Assembly (NCBI RefSeq): GCF_003994255.1
Contig: NZ_ML133855.1
Span: 62,001-126,000, forward strand
Reading direction: 5' to 3'
Length of the DNA stretch: 64,000 nucleotides
From: Brachybacterium paraconglomeratum
GTDB lineage: Bacteria; Actinomycetota; Actinomycetes; Actinomycetales; Dermabacteraceae
Numbering within the stretch: the first letter of the stretch is position 1; the number at the start of each line of letters is the position of its first letter. Under the pieces are notes generated by a model, which had not been told where the DNA came from, searched no databases, and worked only from the letters and a program-made list of their open reading frames with translations. The translations under genes were made by a program, and so were the position numbers. Below, piece by piece: positions 48,198-56,696 of this stretch.

Positions 48198-49447
48198 GCG
48201 GTGCGGCGCGCTGGACCATGCCCGGCCGCATCGAGGTGCTCGGCAAGCACACCGACTACGGCGGCGGCCGCGTGCTGGTCTGCGCCGTGGACCGCGGCGT
48301 CACCGTGCATGCCGAGCGGATCGACGGGCCGACGGGAACCCTCCGGGCGAGCACCGACGCCTACCCGGGCACGCTCCGCCTCGCCGCCGGCACCGCCCCG
48401 GACCTGCCGGCCGGGCACTGGGGCCGCTACGTCCACACCGTCATCGAGCGGCTGGGGGCGAACTTCGGTCCGCTGCCCGCCGCGCGGCTCACGATCACCT
48501 CGGACCTCCCGCCCGCCTCCGGCATGTCCAGCTCCTCCGCGCTGCTGACCGGCACCGCGCTCGCGCTCGCCGACCTCGCGGGCCTGCCCGCCTCCGAGGC
48601 CTGGACCTCGCAGATCCCCGACCGGGTGGTGCTGGCCGGCTACGCCGCCTCGATCGAGAACGGGAAGACCTTCGGGGCCCTCGCCGGACGGCCCGGCGTC
48701 GGCACCAGCGGCGGCTCGCTGGACCACACCGGCATGCTCGCAGGCCACGACGGCATGATCTCCTACGCCGAGTTCGACCCGATGCGGATCCTCGACCAGG
48801 TCGCCCTGCCGGAGGGCTGGTCCTTCGTCGTCGCCGTCTCCGGCGTGCTCGCCGAGAAGACCGGCGCCGCCCAGGCCTCCTACAACCGCGGCCCCGCCCT
48901 GCTCGGGCAGATCCTCGAGCGCTGGAACCGGGAGACCGGCCGGGCCGACGCCTCGCTGCAGGGGGCGCTGCGCTCCCTGGTGGGGGAGGACCTCGCCGCC
49001 CCGCTCGCCGAGGACGAGATCCGCTGGGAGCCGCTGCGCCGCCTGGCCCCCGAGGGCGCCGAGCGGGACCGGCTGGACCAGTTCCTGCTCGAGTCCGCGG
49101 TGTTCGTGCCCCGCGCCCATCGCGCCCTGCGCGGCGGCGACCTCGACGCCTTCGCGGCCGCGGTCGACGCCTCCCAGCGCCTCGCCGAGACGCACCTCGG
49201 CAACCAGGTCCCCGAGACGATCGCCCTGGCCCGGCACGCGAAGGCGCTCGGCGCCCGGGCGGCCTCCTCCTTCGGCGCCGGCTTCGGCGGGAGCGTGTGG
49301 GCGCTCGTCCCCACGGCCGACGCCGACGGCTTCGCCGCGGAGTGGATGGACCGCTACCGCGCCGAGGGCACGGCGCCGGGCGGGGCCTCCGCGCTGGTCA
49401 CCCGCCCCGGAGCTCCCGGCAGGCGGGTCGATCCGATCGCGGGCTGA
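48194..49447 (+). CDS. GHMP-family sugar kinase (galactokinase-like)
   Basis: This 417-residue kinase would phosphorylate a free sugar at C1. Motif 1 reads GRIEVLGKHTDYGGGRVL, with Lys in place of the galactokinase Glu (EHTDY) that contacts the sugar; motif 2 is PPASGMSSSSALLTG, the ATP loop; motif 3 is SSFGAGFGGSVWALV. KTFGALAGRPGVGTSGGSLDHTGML carries the catalytic Asp region. The Lys change suggests a sugar other than galactose. GTG 48194 overlaps the nucleotidyltransferase stop. Kinase, nucleotidyltransferase and mutase together form a salvage/activation set. Confidence 0.87.
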   Translation: MSGAARWTMPGRIEVLGKHTDYGGGRVLVCAVDRGVTVHAERIDGPTGTLRASTDAYPGTLRLAAGTAPDLPAGHWGRYVHTVIERLGANFGPLPAARLTITSDLPPASGMSSSSALLTGTALALADLAGLPASEAWTSQIPDRVVLAGYAASIENGKTFGALAGRPGVGTSGGSLDHTGMLAGHDGMISYAEFDPMRILDQVALPEGWSFVVAVSGVLAEKTGAAQASYNRGPALLGQILERWNRETGRADASLQGALRSLVGEDLAAPLAEDEIRWEPLRRLAPEGAERDRLDQFLLESAVFVPRAHRALRGGDLDAFAAAVDASQRLAETHLGNQVPETIALARHAKALGARAASSFGAGFGGSVWALVPTADADGFAAEWMDRYRAEGTAPGGASALVTRPGAPGRRVDPIAG

Positions 49448-49523
49448 GTCGGTCTCGGCGGGACGAACGGGCTGAGCCGGGCGCCCGACGGGGTGCTGAT
49501 GCAGAGGCTGCCCGAACGATGAG

Positions 49524-49529
49524 TAGACT
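49524..49529 (+). promoter_or_regulatory. Possible -10 box of the glycosyltransferase gene
   Basis: TAGACT lies 46 nt before the glycosyltransferase ATG, after a gap of 76 bp from the kinase gene, so the glycosyltransferase may have its own promoter besides readthrough. Confidence 0.4.
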
Positions 49530-49575
49530 CCATGGTCGTGGCTGTGCGCGGAGAGCTCCGAGGTGCAGGAGCGGG

Positions 49576-50916
49576 ATGAGGATCCTGGTCCTGACCCATT
49601 ACTACGCCCCCGAGTACGGGGCTCCCCAGCGCCGCTGGTCCGCGCTGGTCAGCCGCTTCATCGCGGCGGGTCATCGCGTCACGGTCGCCGCCCCCGTCCC
49701 GCACTATCCCTCCGGTCGCCCGACGGTCGAGCAGCGGCGTGACCACCGGGTCGGCGGAGCGGAGCACGGCGCGCACGGCGAGACCGTGCTGCGCACCGCC
49801 TACCTGCCGCATCTAGGCGACATCGGGACCCGCACCGCGGACCACCTGGTCGCCGCACTCGATGCCCTGTGCCGTCTGCGTCGACGCTTCGGCCGCCCGG
49901 AGGACCGGCCGGAGGTCATCGTCGCGACCGCCCCCGCGATCCCCACCCTCCTCGTCGGGAGACTGCTGTCCGCACGGTGGGGTGTGCCGCTGGTGGTGGA
50001 GATGCGCGACGCCTGGCCGGACCTGGTCACGCAGGTCGGCGGTGCCGCGCGGGTCGTGCCCGGGGCGGTCGTGGCCGCTGTCCGCGCCGCCGGCGACGCC
50101 GGAGAGCGGCCCGAACGGCGCGAGGGAGCGGCCCGCGTCCTCTCCCTCGGTCGTCTGCGCAGCAGCGTCGTGGCACTCGCCAAGCGGGTAGTGCACCGTC
50201 AGGTCACTGACTGGCAGACCGAGGCGTATGCCGTGGTCACCACCACCTCCCGCTTCGCTGACGTGCTGCGCGAGCGCGGGGTCCCGACTGTCCACGTGGT
50301 CCGCAACGGCACCGAGCTCTCGCGCGTCCGGGCCCAGCGGGACCATCCACCCGGCGACCACGCCGAGCTGCGCTGCCTGTACCTGGGGAACATGGGCCGC
50401 TCCCAGGGGCTCGAGACCGTGGTCCGGGCGGCGGCGGTGCTCGCACGCGAGGGGGTTTCGCTGAGAGTGCGTCTGGTAGGGCACGGGGTGGCCGCTCCCG
50501 CGCTCGCAGCACTCGCCCGAGAGCTGGAGGCCCCGGTCGAGGTGCTGCCTCGGATCCCGCACTGCGAGGTCGGCGCGCAGTACGCCTGGGCGGACTCGGT
50601 CGTGGTGTCGCTGCGGTCGTGGGCGCCGTTCGCCTGGACCGTCCCCTCGAAGCTGTACGAGATCCTCGCGACCGGCCGCCATGTCACCGCGCTTCTGGAG
50701 GGGGAGGCTGCGGACATCGTCCGCGATTCCGGGGCCGGGGACGTCCTGCCGCCCGAGGACGTGGCGGCGTTGGTGGAGCTGTGGCGCGGACTTGCCGCGG
50801 ACCGCTCCCGCACCGCGGTGCGGGCGAGCGGGCGGAACTGGGTGAGCGAGCACGCCGATGACGACGAGCTCGCACGCACCTATCTGGAGATCCTGCGCGA
50901 GGTGGTCGCGGACTGA
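49576..50916 (+). CDS. GT4 family glycosyltransferase
   Basis: This is a 446-residue GT-B fold enzyme of the WbuB/WcaI-like GT4 group, transferring a sugar from an NDP-sugar to a cell-surface glycan or lipid. The N-terminus ILVLTHYYAPEYGAPQRRWSALVSRFIAAGHRVTVAAPVPHYP is diagnostic, followed by VEMRDAWPDLV, LYLGNMGRSQGLETVVRAAAVL and the donor site VPSKLYEILATGRHV with GEAADIVRDSGAGDVLPPED. ATG 49576 has AGGAG 5 nt upstream. It follows the sugar-activation operon on the same strand and may use its product. Confidence 0.88.
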   Translation: MRILVLTHYYAPEYGAPQRRWSALVSRFIAAGHRVTVAAPVPHYPSGRPTVEQRRDHRVGGAEHGAHGETVLRTAYLPHLGDIGTRTADHLVAALDALCRLRRRFGRPEDRPEVIVATAPAIPTLLVGRLLSARWGVPLVVEMRDAWPDLVTQVGGAARVVPGAVVAAVRAAGDAGERPERREGAARVLSLGRLRSSVVALAKRVVHRQVTDWQTEAYAVVTTTSRFADVLRERGVPTVHVVRNGTELSRVRAQRDHPPGDHAELRCLYLGNMGRSQGLETVVRAAAVLAREGVSLRVRLVGHGVAAPALAALARELEAPVEVLPRIPHCEVGAQYAWADSVVVSLRSWAPFAWTVPSKLYEILATGRHVTALLEGEAADIVRDSGAGDVLPPEDVAALVELWRGLAADRSRTAVRASGRNWVSEHADDDELARTYLEILREVVAD

Positions 50917-50926
50917 TGCGGTCCGG

Positions 50927-52066
50927 TCAGCCCGCTCGCCGCGCCGCCGCGTAGGCGGGACGCACGACCTCCTCGCGCAGCGCCTCCCGCTGGGCCGCCG
51001 GGGCGAAGCCGCTGTCGAGCGCGGTGAGCGCGACCTGCTCGAGCTCGTCGACGCCCCAGTCCAGCGCCTCCGCGACCAGCGCCGTCTCACGGGTGGTGCC
51101 GGTGCGGCTCATCAGCCGGTTGTCACTGCTGAGGGCAAGGGCGAAGCCGGCCGCGTGGAGGCGGCCGACGGGGTGCTCCGCGATCGTCCGGGCGATCCCG
51201 GTCTGCAGGTTCGAGCTGGGGCACACCTCCAGGCAGATCTGCTCCCGATGGACGCGCTCGGCGAGCGGGCCGAGGGCGTCGCCGCCGTCGGCATCGAGGT
51301 CCTCGACCAGGCGCACCCCGTGGCCGAGCCGCTCGGCGCCGGCCTCCAGCGCGTCGGCGATCGAGGCGGGGCCGTCGCCCTCCCCGGCGTGGAGGGTGAC
51401 GCGCAGCCCCTCGGCCCGGGCACGGGCGAACTGCGCACCGAAGCGGGAGGCGGGGAAGCCCGCCTCGGGACCGGCGAGGTCCAGCCCCACCACTCCCGCG
51501 GAGCCGACGGGCGCCCCGGGGCGCGGGCCGTCGGCTCGCCGCGCGAGCGCGATCTCCACCAGGTCGTCGCCCGGCTCGAGATGGCGCAGGTAGCACAGCA
51601 GCTGGCCGACCATGATCCGGCCGCCGCGGGCCTCGACCGCCGCGACGCCCTCGTCGAGCCCGTCCTGCACGGCCCGGACCGCCTCCTCGAGGGACAGTCC
51701 GCCGTCCGTGTGCTGGTGCGGCGCCCAGCGGGTCTCCGCGTACACGACCCCGTCGGCCGCCATGTCCTCCACGAACTCGCGCGCGATCCGGCGCAGGTGC
51801 GCGGCGGACTGCATGAGCGCGACGGTGCGCTCGAAGGTCGAGAGGTACTCGGGCAGGGAGCCGGAGTCCGCGGCGTCGTGGAACCAGTCGGCGACCTGCT
51901 GCTCGGAGACCTGTTGCGCGGTGGCCTGCTGCGCGTCCGCGCCCGGCGGGTCGATCCCCAGCACCCGGCACAGGTCGATCACGGTCGCGGGGCGCAGCCC
52001 GCCGTCGAGGTGGTCGTGCAGGACGACCTTGGGCAGGGAGCGGACGAGGTCACGGGGCAGCGGCAT
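50927..52066 (-). CDS. add: Adenosine deaminase
   Basis: This enzyme deaminates adenosine to inosine in purine salvage. The 379 residues contain the metal site LPKVVLHDHLDGGLRP near the N-terminus, YAETRWAPHQHT, GLDLAGPEAGFP, the catalytic HAGEGDG, RLGHGVRL, CPSSNLQTG and SSDNRLMSRTG (Asp-Asn, usually preceded by Thr, here Ser). ATG 52066 lies 6 nt after a TATCCT -10 box (minus strand, 52073-52078), so the mRNA is probably leaderless. It converges on the glycosyltransferase with 10 bp between stop codons. Confidence 0.94.
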   Translation of the reverse strand: MPLPRDLVRSLPKVVLHDHLDGGLRPATVIDLCRVLGIDPPGADAQQATAQQVSEQQVADWFHDAADSGSLPEYLSTFERTVALMQSAAHLRRIAREFVEDMAADGVVYAETRWAPHQHTDGGLSLEEAVRAVQDGLDEGVAAVEARGGRIMVGQLLCYLRHLEPGDDLVEIALARRADGPRPGAPVGSAGVVGLDLAGPEAGFPASRFGAQFARARAEGLRVTLHAGEGDGPASIADALEAGAERLGHGVRLVEDLDADGGDALGPLAERVHREQICLEVCPSSNLQTGIARTIAEHPVGRLHAAGFALALSSDNRLMSRTGTTRETALVAEALDWGVDELEQVALTALDSGFAPAAQREALREEVVRPAYAAARRAG

Positions 52067-52193
52067 CCCCGCAGGATACGCGGCGCGAGGAGCGGGCCGG
52101 CCGGGCGCTGTGGCGGCCCGGCCGGCCCTTCCCGTCGACCCCGGCGGATCCCCATCCAGAGGCCGGGTCGACGCACCGGTGCGGCCTCGCCCG

Positions 52194-52661
52194 TCAGGAG
52201 GCGGCGCCCTTGCGGTAGCCGCTCGCCACCAGATGATCGGCGAGGCCCTCGACGTCCGTGATCGTGACGGCGGCGCGGCGCAGATCGCCGACCAGCGCCT
52301 CCGCCGCCGGGGTGCGGACCGGCGGCGCGAGCGCGGCCTCGAGCGCGCGGTCCAGCGCCTCGCGGGCCGCGGGGTCCGCCTCGCCCGGCAGGCCGCTCTC
52401 CCGGGCGAAGACCTCCCAGGCCCTCTCGCGCATCTCGTCGGTCAGGCGGGTGCCCGCCTGTGAGGTGCGGCGGACCAGGGCGGAGAGGGTCCCGCCCTCG
52501 ACCTCGAAGCCGCGGTCCACGACGGACCGCACCACATGGGTGGGGAAGGGACCGACGGTCACCTCCTCGGCGCCGCTGGTGCACGTGATCCACGTCGACT
52601 CGTCGCGGATGTAGATCGTCAGGGCGTCCCCGTCGACATCCGTCAGCTCGATGTTGCTCAT
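52194..52661 (-). CDS. Conserved-looking hypothetical protein
   Basis: I do not recognise this 155-residue soluble protein. The N-terminal half looks beta-rich (MSNIELTDVDGDALTIYIRDESTWITCTSGAEEVTVGPFPTHVV) and the C-terminal half helical, with Arg- and Ala-rich segments. The ATG at 52661 is preceded by CGGAGAG about 6 nt upstream. It is divergent from the sigma/anti-sigma fusion gene, sharing a 221-bp control region with a small AT-rich island (52773-52795), which hints at joint regulation. Confidence 0.6.
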   Translation of the reverse strand: MSNIELTDVDGDALTIYIRDESTWITCTSGAEEVTVGPFPTHVVRSVVDRGFEVEGGTLSALVRRTSQAGTRLTDEMRERAWEVFARESGLPGEADPAAREALDRALEAALAPPVRTPAAEALVGDLRRAAVTITDVEGLADHLVASGYRKGAAS

Positions 52662-52882
52662 GACTCTCCGTAGGTTCAGGGCCGGGCGGCCCCCGGTGGG
52701 CGCCCTGACCGTTCCACGCGCCGGCACGCGCTTCGTGACGCGCGTCGCCGGATTCGTGTCCCACTGGTGACCTTCTACACAAATAGGACATACTGGCGCA
52801 AGTCGCTCGTGGTCCTCCTGAGGGCCGTCGGCGACGTCACCGGTGGAGCCGCACGTCGCGGCTCCGAGAAGGGAATGGCCGA

Positions 52883-54847
52883 ATGATGACGGAGTCGGAG
52901 TCGGTGTCGGAGCCGGGTCCTCGCCGCCGCGGCAGCGCCTCCGAAGCGCTCTCCGAGGACGCCCTGCTCGACGCCGTGCGTGCAAGCGACATGGGCGCCT
53001 ATGCGGAGTTGTACCACCGCCATCATCACGAGGCGCTGCGCCTGGCGCGGAGCCTCCCCGGCCACCACGACCCTGACGACGTCGCGCAGGAGGCGTTCTT
53101 GAAGATCCTCAAGTCGATCCTGCGAGGAGCGGGCCCGCGCCGCGGCTTCGCGCCCTATCTCATGCGGGTGGTGCGCAACGAGGCCGTGGACCGCGGACGC
53201 CGCGCCCACGAGGACGCGGTCGAGGACCTCGAGCGCGCCGCGCCGGGCCGCTTCGTCTCCTCCGACGGCATGGACGAGCTGCTGAACCGCCAGCTGGTCC
53301 GCACCGCCTTCGCCCGCCTGCCCGAGACCTGGCAGCGGATCCTGTGGCTGACCGAGGTCGAGGGGGAGACGCCCCGCGCCCTCGCCCCGCAGCTGGGCCG
53401 CAGCCCGAACGCCATCTCGCAGCTCTCGCGCCGGGCGCGCGAGGGGCTGCGTGCCGCCTGGCTCGAGGCCCATCTCGACACCGCCCGTGCTTCCCCGCTC
53501 TGCCGCAGCACCGCCCGGGATCTCGACGACCTCGAGCGCGGCCGCCTCACGCCCGCCCGGGCCGCGGGCGTCGAACGGCATCTCGCGGCCTGCCCGCGCT
53601 GCGCCGCCGCGCGCGAGGAGCTGCGCGGCCTCGCCGTGCAGATGCGCTCGGTGCTGCTGCCGGTGGTGCTCGGCTCGCCGCTGCTGCTCGAGCACCTCAC
53701 CTCCGACGTGGCCGCCGTCGGCCCCGCGGCCGACGGGGCTCCCGCACCGCGCACCGCGCTGCGCGCCCTCGAGCCGGTCGGGGGCGGCGGTCCCGGCGCT
53801 CTCCAGTCCGCGGTCTCCGCCCACGCCGGGGCGCTCGCGACCGCCGGGGCCATCGCCGCCGTGGTCGTCGGCGGCATGGTGCTGCTGGACCCCTCGAGCG
53901 TGAGCGGCCCGGTGCTGGGCACCGCGGCGACCTGGACCGACGAGGACGAGCCCGAGGACGGCGAGGGGACCGCGGCGGGCCGGGCGCAGGACGACGCTGC
54001 GACGACCGGATCCCCGTCCAGCTCGGGCGGCACGGGGACGGCAGGGGCGACGCCCGCCACATCCGACGGCACCACCGCCCCGGTGCAGGTCCCCGCGGTC
54101 GACGAGGACCAGGCAGACACCACGACGACCGCGAGCGGCACCGCCGACGAGGGCCCCGCCCTACCCGACTCGCCGACCGGTCTCGCGCCGATCGGGGCGG
54201 GCCAGGAGACCGGCGCCCCGTCCGCGACGCAGGCCCCGGGAGGCGGCGCGACCGAGGAGGGCGCGGCGCCCGGATCTCCCACCGCTCCCGGCGGCGCCGA
54301 GGACGGCGCGACCGGCGGGACGACGCCCGACGGCACCCCGACGGGCACCCCGGCGACGGACGGACCCTCGACGGGCACGCCCTCGGACGGTGACCCCTCG
54401 GACGGCGAGACCCCGGCGGACGGCTCCCCGTCGGGCGGCGGCACGTCGGACGACCCGGAGAAGGATCCGGCGACCCGCCCCACCCCGCCGGATCGCCCCG
54501 CGCAGGTCCCGCTGCCCGGCCTGCCCCGGCCCACCCTCCCGCCCGGGGACACGGACCCCGAGACCGTGGTCGGCGAGGGCGCCGCCGGCGGGCCCGGCGG
54601 CGGCACCTCGGCGGAGGGCACTCCCGTCCAGGACGGCTCCGGAGACGGCACCGGCGGCAGCGGCGGGCAGATCATCATCAGGCCGATGCCGCCGCAGCAG
54701 GGGACCGGTCCCGGGCCCATGCTGCCGCCGGCGTCCAAGGGGCCGGGAGTGCTGATACCGCTCCCGACCAAGCCCCCCAGTGACTCCCCGCCGTCCAGCG
54801 ACGGCGGCGGGGAGACCGGCGGCGGTGAGGCGCGCGTGGAGGGCTGA
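52883..54847 (+). CDS. ECF sigma factor fused to a membrane anti-sigma domain
   Basis: This is a 654-residue fusion. Residues about 30-110 form sigma region 2 (YAELYHRHHHEALRLARSLPG, DDVAQEAFLKILKS, YLMRVVRNEAVDRGRR) and about 130-195 region 4 (FARLPETWQRILWLTEVEGETPRALAPQLGRSPNAISQLSRRAREGL). Next comes a ZAS-type zinc anti-sigma motif, H233-x3-C237-x2-C240 within ERHLAACPRCAA. A transmembrane helix at about 316-338 is followed by about 310 residues of Thr/Pro/Gly/Ser-rich, presumably external, sequence. A sigma factor held at the membrane by its own anti-sigma tail would need proteolysis or a conformational signal for release. ATG 52883 has AGAAGGGA upstream; a second ATG follows directly. 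Confidence 0.85.
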   Translation: MMTESESVSEPGPRRRGSASEALSEDALLDAVRASDMGAYAELYHRHHHEALRLARSLPGHHDPDDVAQEAFLKILKSILRGAGPRRGFAPYLMRVVRNEAVDRGRRAHEDAVEDLERAAPGRFVSSDGMDELLNRQLVRTAFARLPETWQRILWLTEVEGETPRALAPQLGRSPNAISQLSRRAREGLRAAWLEAHLDTARASPLCRSTARDLDDLERGRLTPARAAGVERHLAACPRCAAAREELRGLAVQMRSVLLPVVLGSPLLLEHLTSDVAAVGPAADGAPAPRTALRALEPVGGGGPGALQSAVSAHAGALATAGAIAAVVVGGMVLLDPSSVSGPVLGTAATWTDEDEPEDGEGTAAGRAQDDAATTGSPSSSGGTGTAGATPATSDGTTAPVQVPAVDEDQADTTTTASGTADEGPALPDSPTGLAPIGAGQETGAPSATQAPGGGATEEGAAPGSPTAPGGAEDGATGGTTPDGTPTGTPATDGPSTGTPSDGDPSDGETPADGSPSGGGTSDDPEKDPATRPTPPDRPAQVPLPGLPRPTLPPGDTDPETVVGEGAAGGPGGGTSAEGTPVQDGSGDGTGGSGGQIIIRPMPPQQGTGPGPMLPPASKGPGVLIPLPTKPPSDSPPSSDGGGETGGGEARVEG

Positions 54848-54967
54848 CCCGCGTCCGGCTCCGTCGGTCGGGCCCGTCGGTCGGGCTCGTGCGCAGAACC
54901 GGCCCGGGCTCGTGCGCTGACTCCGGACCGGCACGTGCGCAGGACCGGTCCGGGCGCGCGGCGGACC
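54848..54967. repeat. Short imperfect tandem repeats between convergent genes
   Basis: After two GTCGGTCGGG units come three degenerate units of about 23 bp built on CGTGCGC and CCGG. They lie between the convergent fusion and CoA-transferase genes. They may form weak hairpins; no perfect terminator is seen. Confidence 0.45.
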
Positions 54968-55609
54968 TCAGCCGGCGAGGCGGACGGTGAACTCCGGCTC
55001 GGTGACCTCGCGGACGTCGTCCTCGGTGATGCCGGGGGCGAGCTGGGTGAGGACGAGTCCGTCGGCGGTGACGTCGAGGACGGCGAGCTCGGTGATGATG
55101 CGGTTGACGACGCCCACGCCGGTCAGCGGGAGCGTGCATTCGTGGACGATCTTGGGGGTGCCGTCCTTGGCGGCGTGCTGCATCATCACGATGACGCGGC
55201 GGGCGCCGGCGACGAGGTCCATCGCGCCGCCCATGCCCTTGACGAGCTTGCCGGGGATCTGCCAGTTGGCGATGTCGCCGGTGGCGGTGACCTGCATGGC
55301 GCCGAGGATCGCGGTGGCCATCTTCCCGCCGCGGATCATGCCGAAGCTGGTGGCGGAGTCGAAGATCGCGGCGCCTGGGCGGAGGGTGATGGTCTGCTTG
55401 CCGGCGTTGATGAGGTCGGGGTCCTCCTCGCCCTCGTAGGGGAAGGGGCCCATGCCCATCACGCCGTTCTCGGACTGGAGGGTGATGTCCACGCCGCCCG
55501 GGAGGTTGTTGGCGACCAGGGTGGGCATGCCGATGCCGAGGTTGACGTAGTCGCCGTCGCGCAGCTCGGCCGCGGCGATCGCGGCCATCTCGTCACGGGT
55601 CCAGGCCAT
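54968..55609 (-). CDS. scoB: Succinyl-CoA:3-ketoacid CoA-transferase subunit B
   Basis: Subunit B (213 residues) of the enzyme that moves CoA from succinyl-CoA to acetoacetate, letting the cell use ketone bodies. The catalytic Glu lies in [12 protein letters not shown]; other blocks are [35 protein letters not shown] and [19 protein letters not shown]. It starts 1 nt after the subunit A stop, with its ribosome site CAGGAGG inside the end of that gene. The SCOT assignment over 3-oxoadipate CoA-transferase rests on subunit A wording and the absence of aromatic-degradation genes. Confidence 0.9.
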   Translation of the reverse strand: MAWTRDEMAAIAAAELRDGDYVNLGIGMPTLVANNLPGGVDITLQSENGVMGMGPFPYEGEEDPDLINAGKQTITLRPGAAIFDSATSFGMIRGGKMATAILGAMQVTATGDIANWQIPGKLVKGMGGAMDLVAGARRVIVMMQHAAKDGTPKIVHECTLPLTGVGVVNRIITELAVLDVTADGLVLTQLAPGITEDDVREVTEPEFTVRLAG

Positions 55610-55610
55610 G

Positions 55611-56339
55611 TCAGGCCACCTCCTGCTTCTGGTCGGCCGCGTCGGGGCGGGGGCGGGTGGTGCGCTGCTCGATGTCCTTGGCGGCGGTGGAGCGCACCAG
55701 GTGGTGCACGAACACGCCGGGGGTGTGGATGTCGTCGGGGCCGATCCCGCCGGGGTCGACGAGGTGCTCGGCCTCGGCGAAGGTGATGCGCCCGCACATC
55801 GCGGCCAGGGGGTTGAAGTTCCGGGCGGTGAGGCGGTAGCGGAGGTTGCCGTAGGTGTCGGCGGTGTGGGCGTGGACGAGGGCGATGTCGGCGTCGATGG
55901 CGCGTTCGAGGACGTAGTGGCGGCCGTCGAACTCGGCGACGGGCTTGCCCTCGGCGATGGGGGTGCCGTAGCCGGTGGCGGTGTAGAAGGCAGGGATGCC
56001 GGAGCCGCCGGCGCGCATCCTCTCGGCGAGGGTGCCCTGGGGCACGAACTCCACGTCGAGCTTCCCGTCGATGTACTGCTGCATGAAGTACTTGTTCTCG
56101 CCGACGTAGCTGGAGAGGACCTTGTCGATCTGGCCGTTCTCCAGCAGGATCCCCAGTCCCTTGCCGTCCACGCCGAGGTTGTTCGAGGCGACGGTGAGAC
56201 CGCCGACCCCGCTGTCGCGCACGATCTCGATGAGATCGCTGGGGATGCCGCAGAGGCCGAATCCCCCGACCGCGATCGTCATCCCGTCGCGCAGCGTCTC
56301 GCCGAGCACGGCGGCGATGTCGTCCGAGACCTTCGACAT
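55611..56339 (-). CDS. scoA: Succinyl-CoA:3-ketoacid CoA-transferase subunit A
   Basis: Subunit A (242 residues) carries the CoA-binding [13 protein letters not shown] near the N-terminus, then [71 protein letters not shown] and [21 protein letters not shown], all typical of SCOT. AGGAGGG lies 7 nt before ATG 56339. A TAGGCT -10 box is at 56416-56421 on the minus strand. The operon is divergent from a sodium/solute symporter that may bring in the acid substrate. Confidence 0.92.
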   Translation of the reverse strand: MSKVSDDIAAVLGETLRDGMTIAVGGFGLCGIPSDLIEIVRDSGVGGLTVASNNLGVDGKGLGILLENGQIDKVLSSYVGENKYFMQQYIDGKLDVEFVPQGTLAERMRAGGSGIPAFYTATGYGTPIAEGKPVAEFDGRHYVLERAIDADIALVHAHTADTYGNLRYRLTARNFNPLAAMCGRITFAEAEHLVDPGGIGPDDIHTPGVFVHHLVRSTAAKDIEQRTTRPRPDAADQKQEVA

Positions 56340-56696
56340 CGATGTCCCTCCTGTCAGTCGGTGCGCCCGGTGCCGGGGTCGGCGACGGTGCCGACGGCGG
56401 GGCGGATCTGCCCCTAGCCTATGCGTCGGCGGTGACCTGTGCCACGAGGCAGGGGTCGAGCGCCCTGTCGAAGGAGGCCCGGGCCCCGCCGCACGAGACC
56501 GGGCGCCCGGTCACCGGGAGCCGGGCGTCCCGCCACCGGGAGCCGCGGCCCCGGCGCCGTCCCGGGCTTGCCCCGTCGGCCGGGTTGTGAGCGAATGGGC
56601 GGCCGTGGCCCGCGTCGGCCGCGCCGACGGATCGTCCGCCGACCGCCCGACCACCACGGGGCCGCAGTCGACAACGGACCTCGAAGGGGAGCGGAC
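56340..56696. other. Divergent control region, scoAB and symporter
   Basis: These 357 bp hold no credible gene. CTAGCCTATG at 56414-56423 contains -10-like boxes on both strands. The right end carries AAGGGGAG, the ribosome site of the symporter gene. No clear operator was found. Confidence 0.5.
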
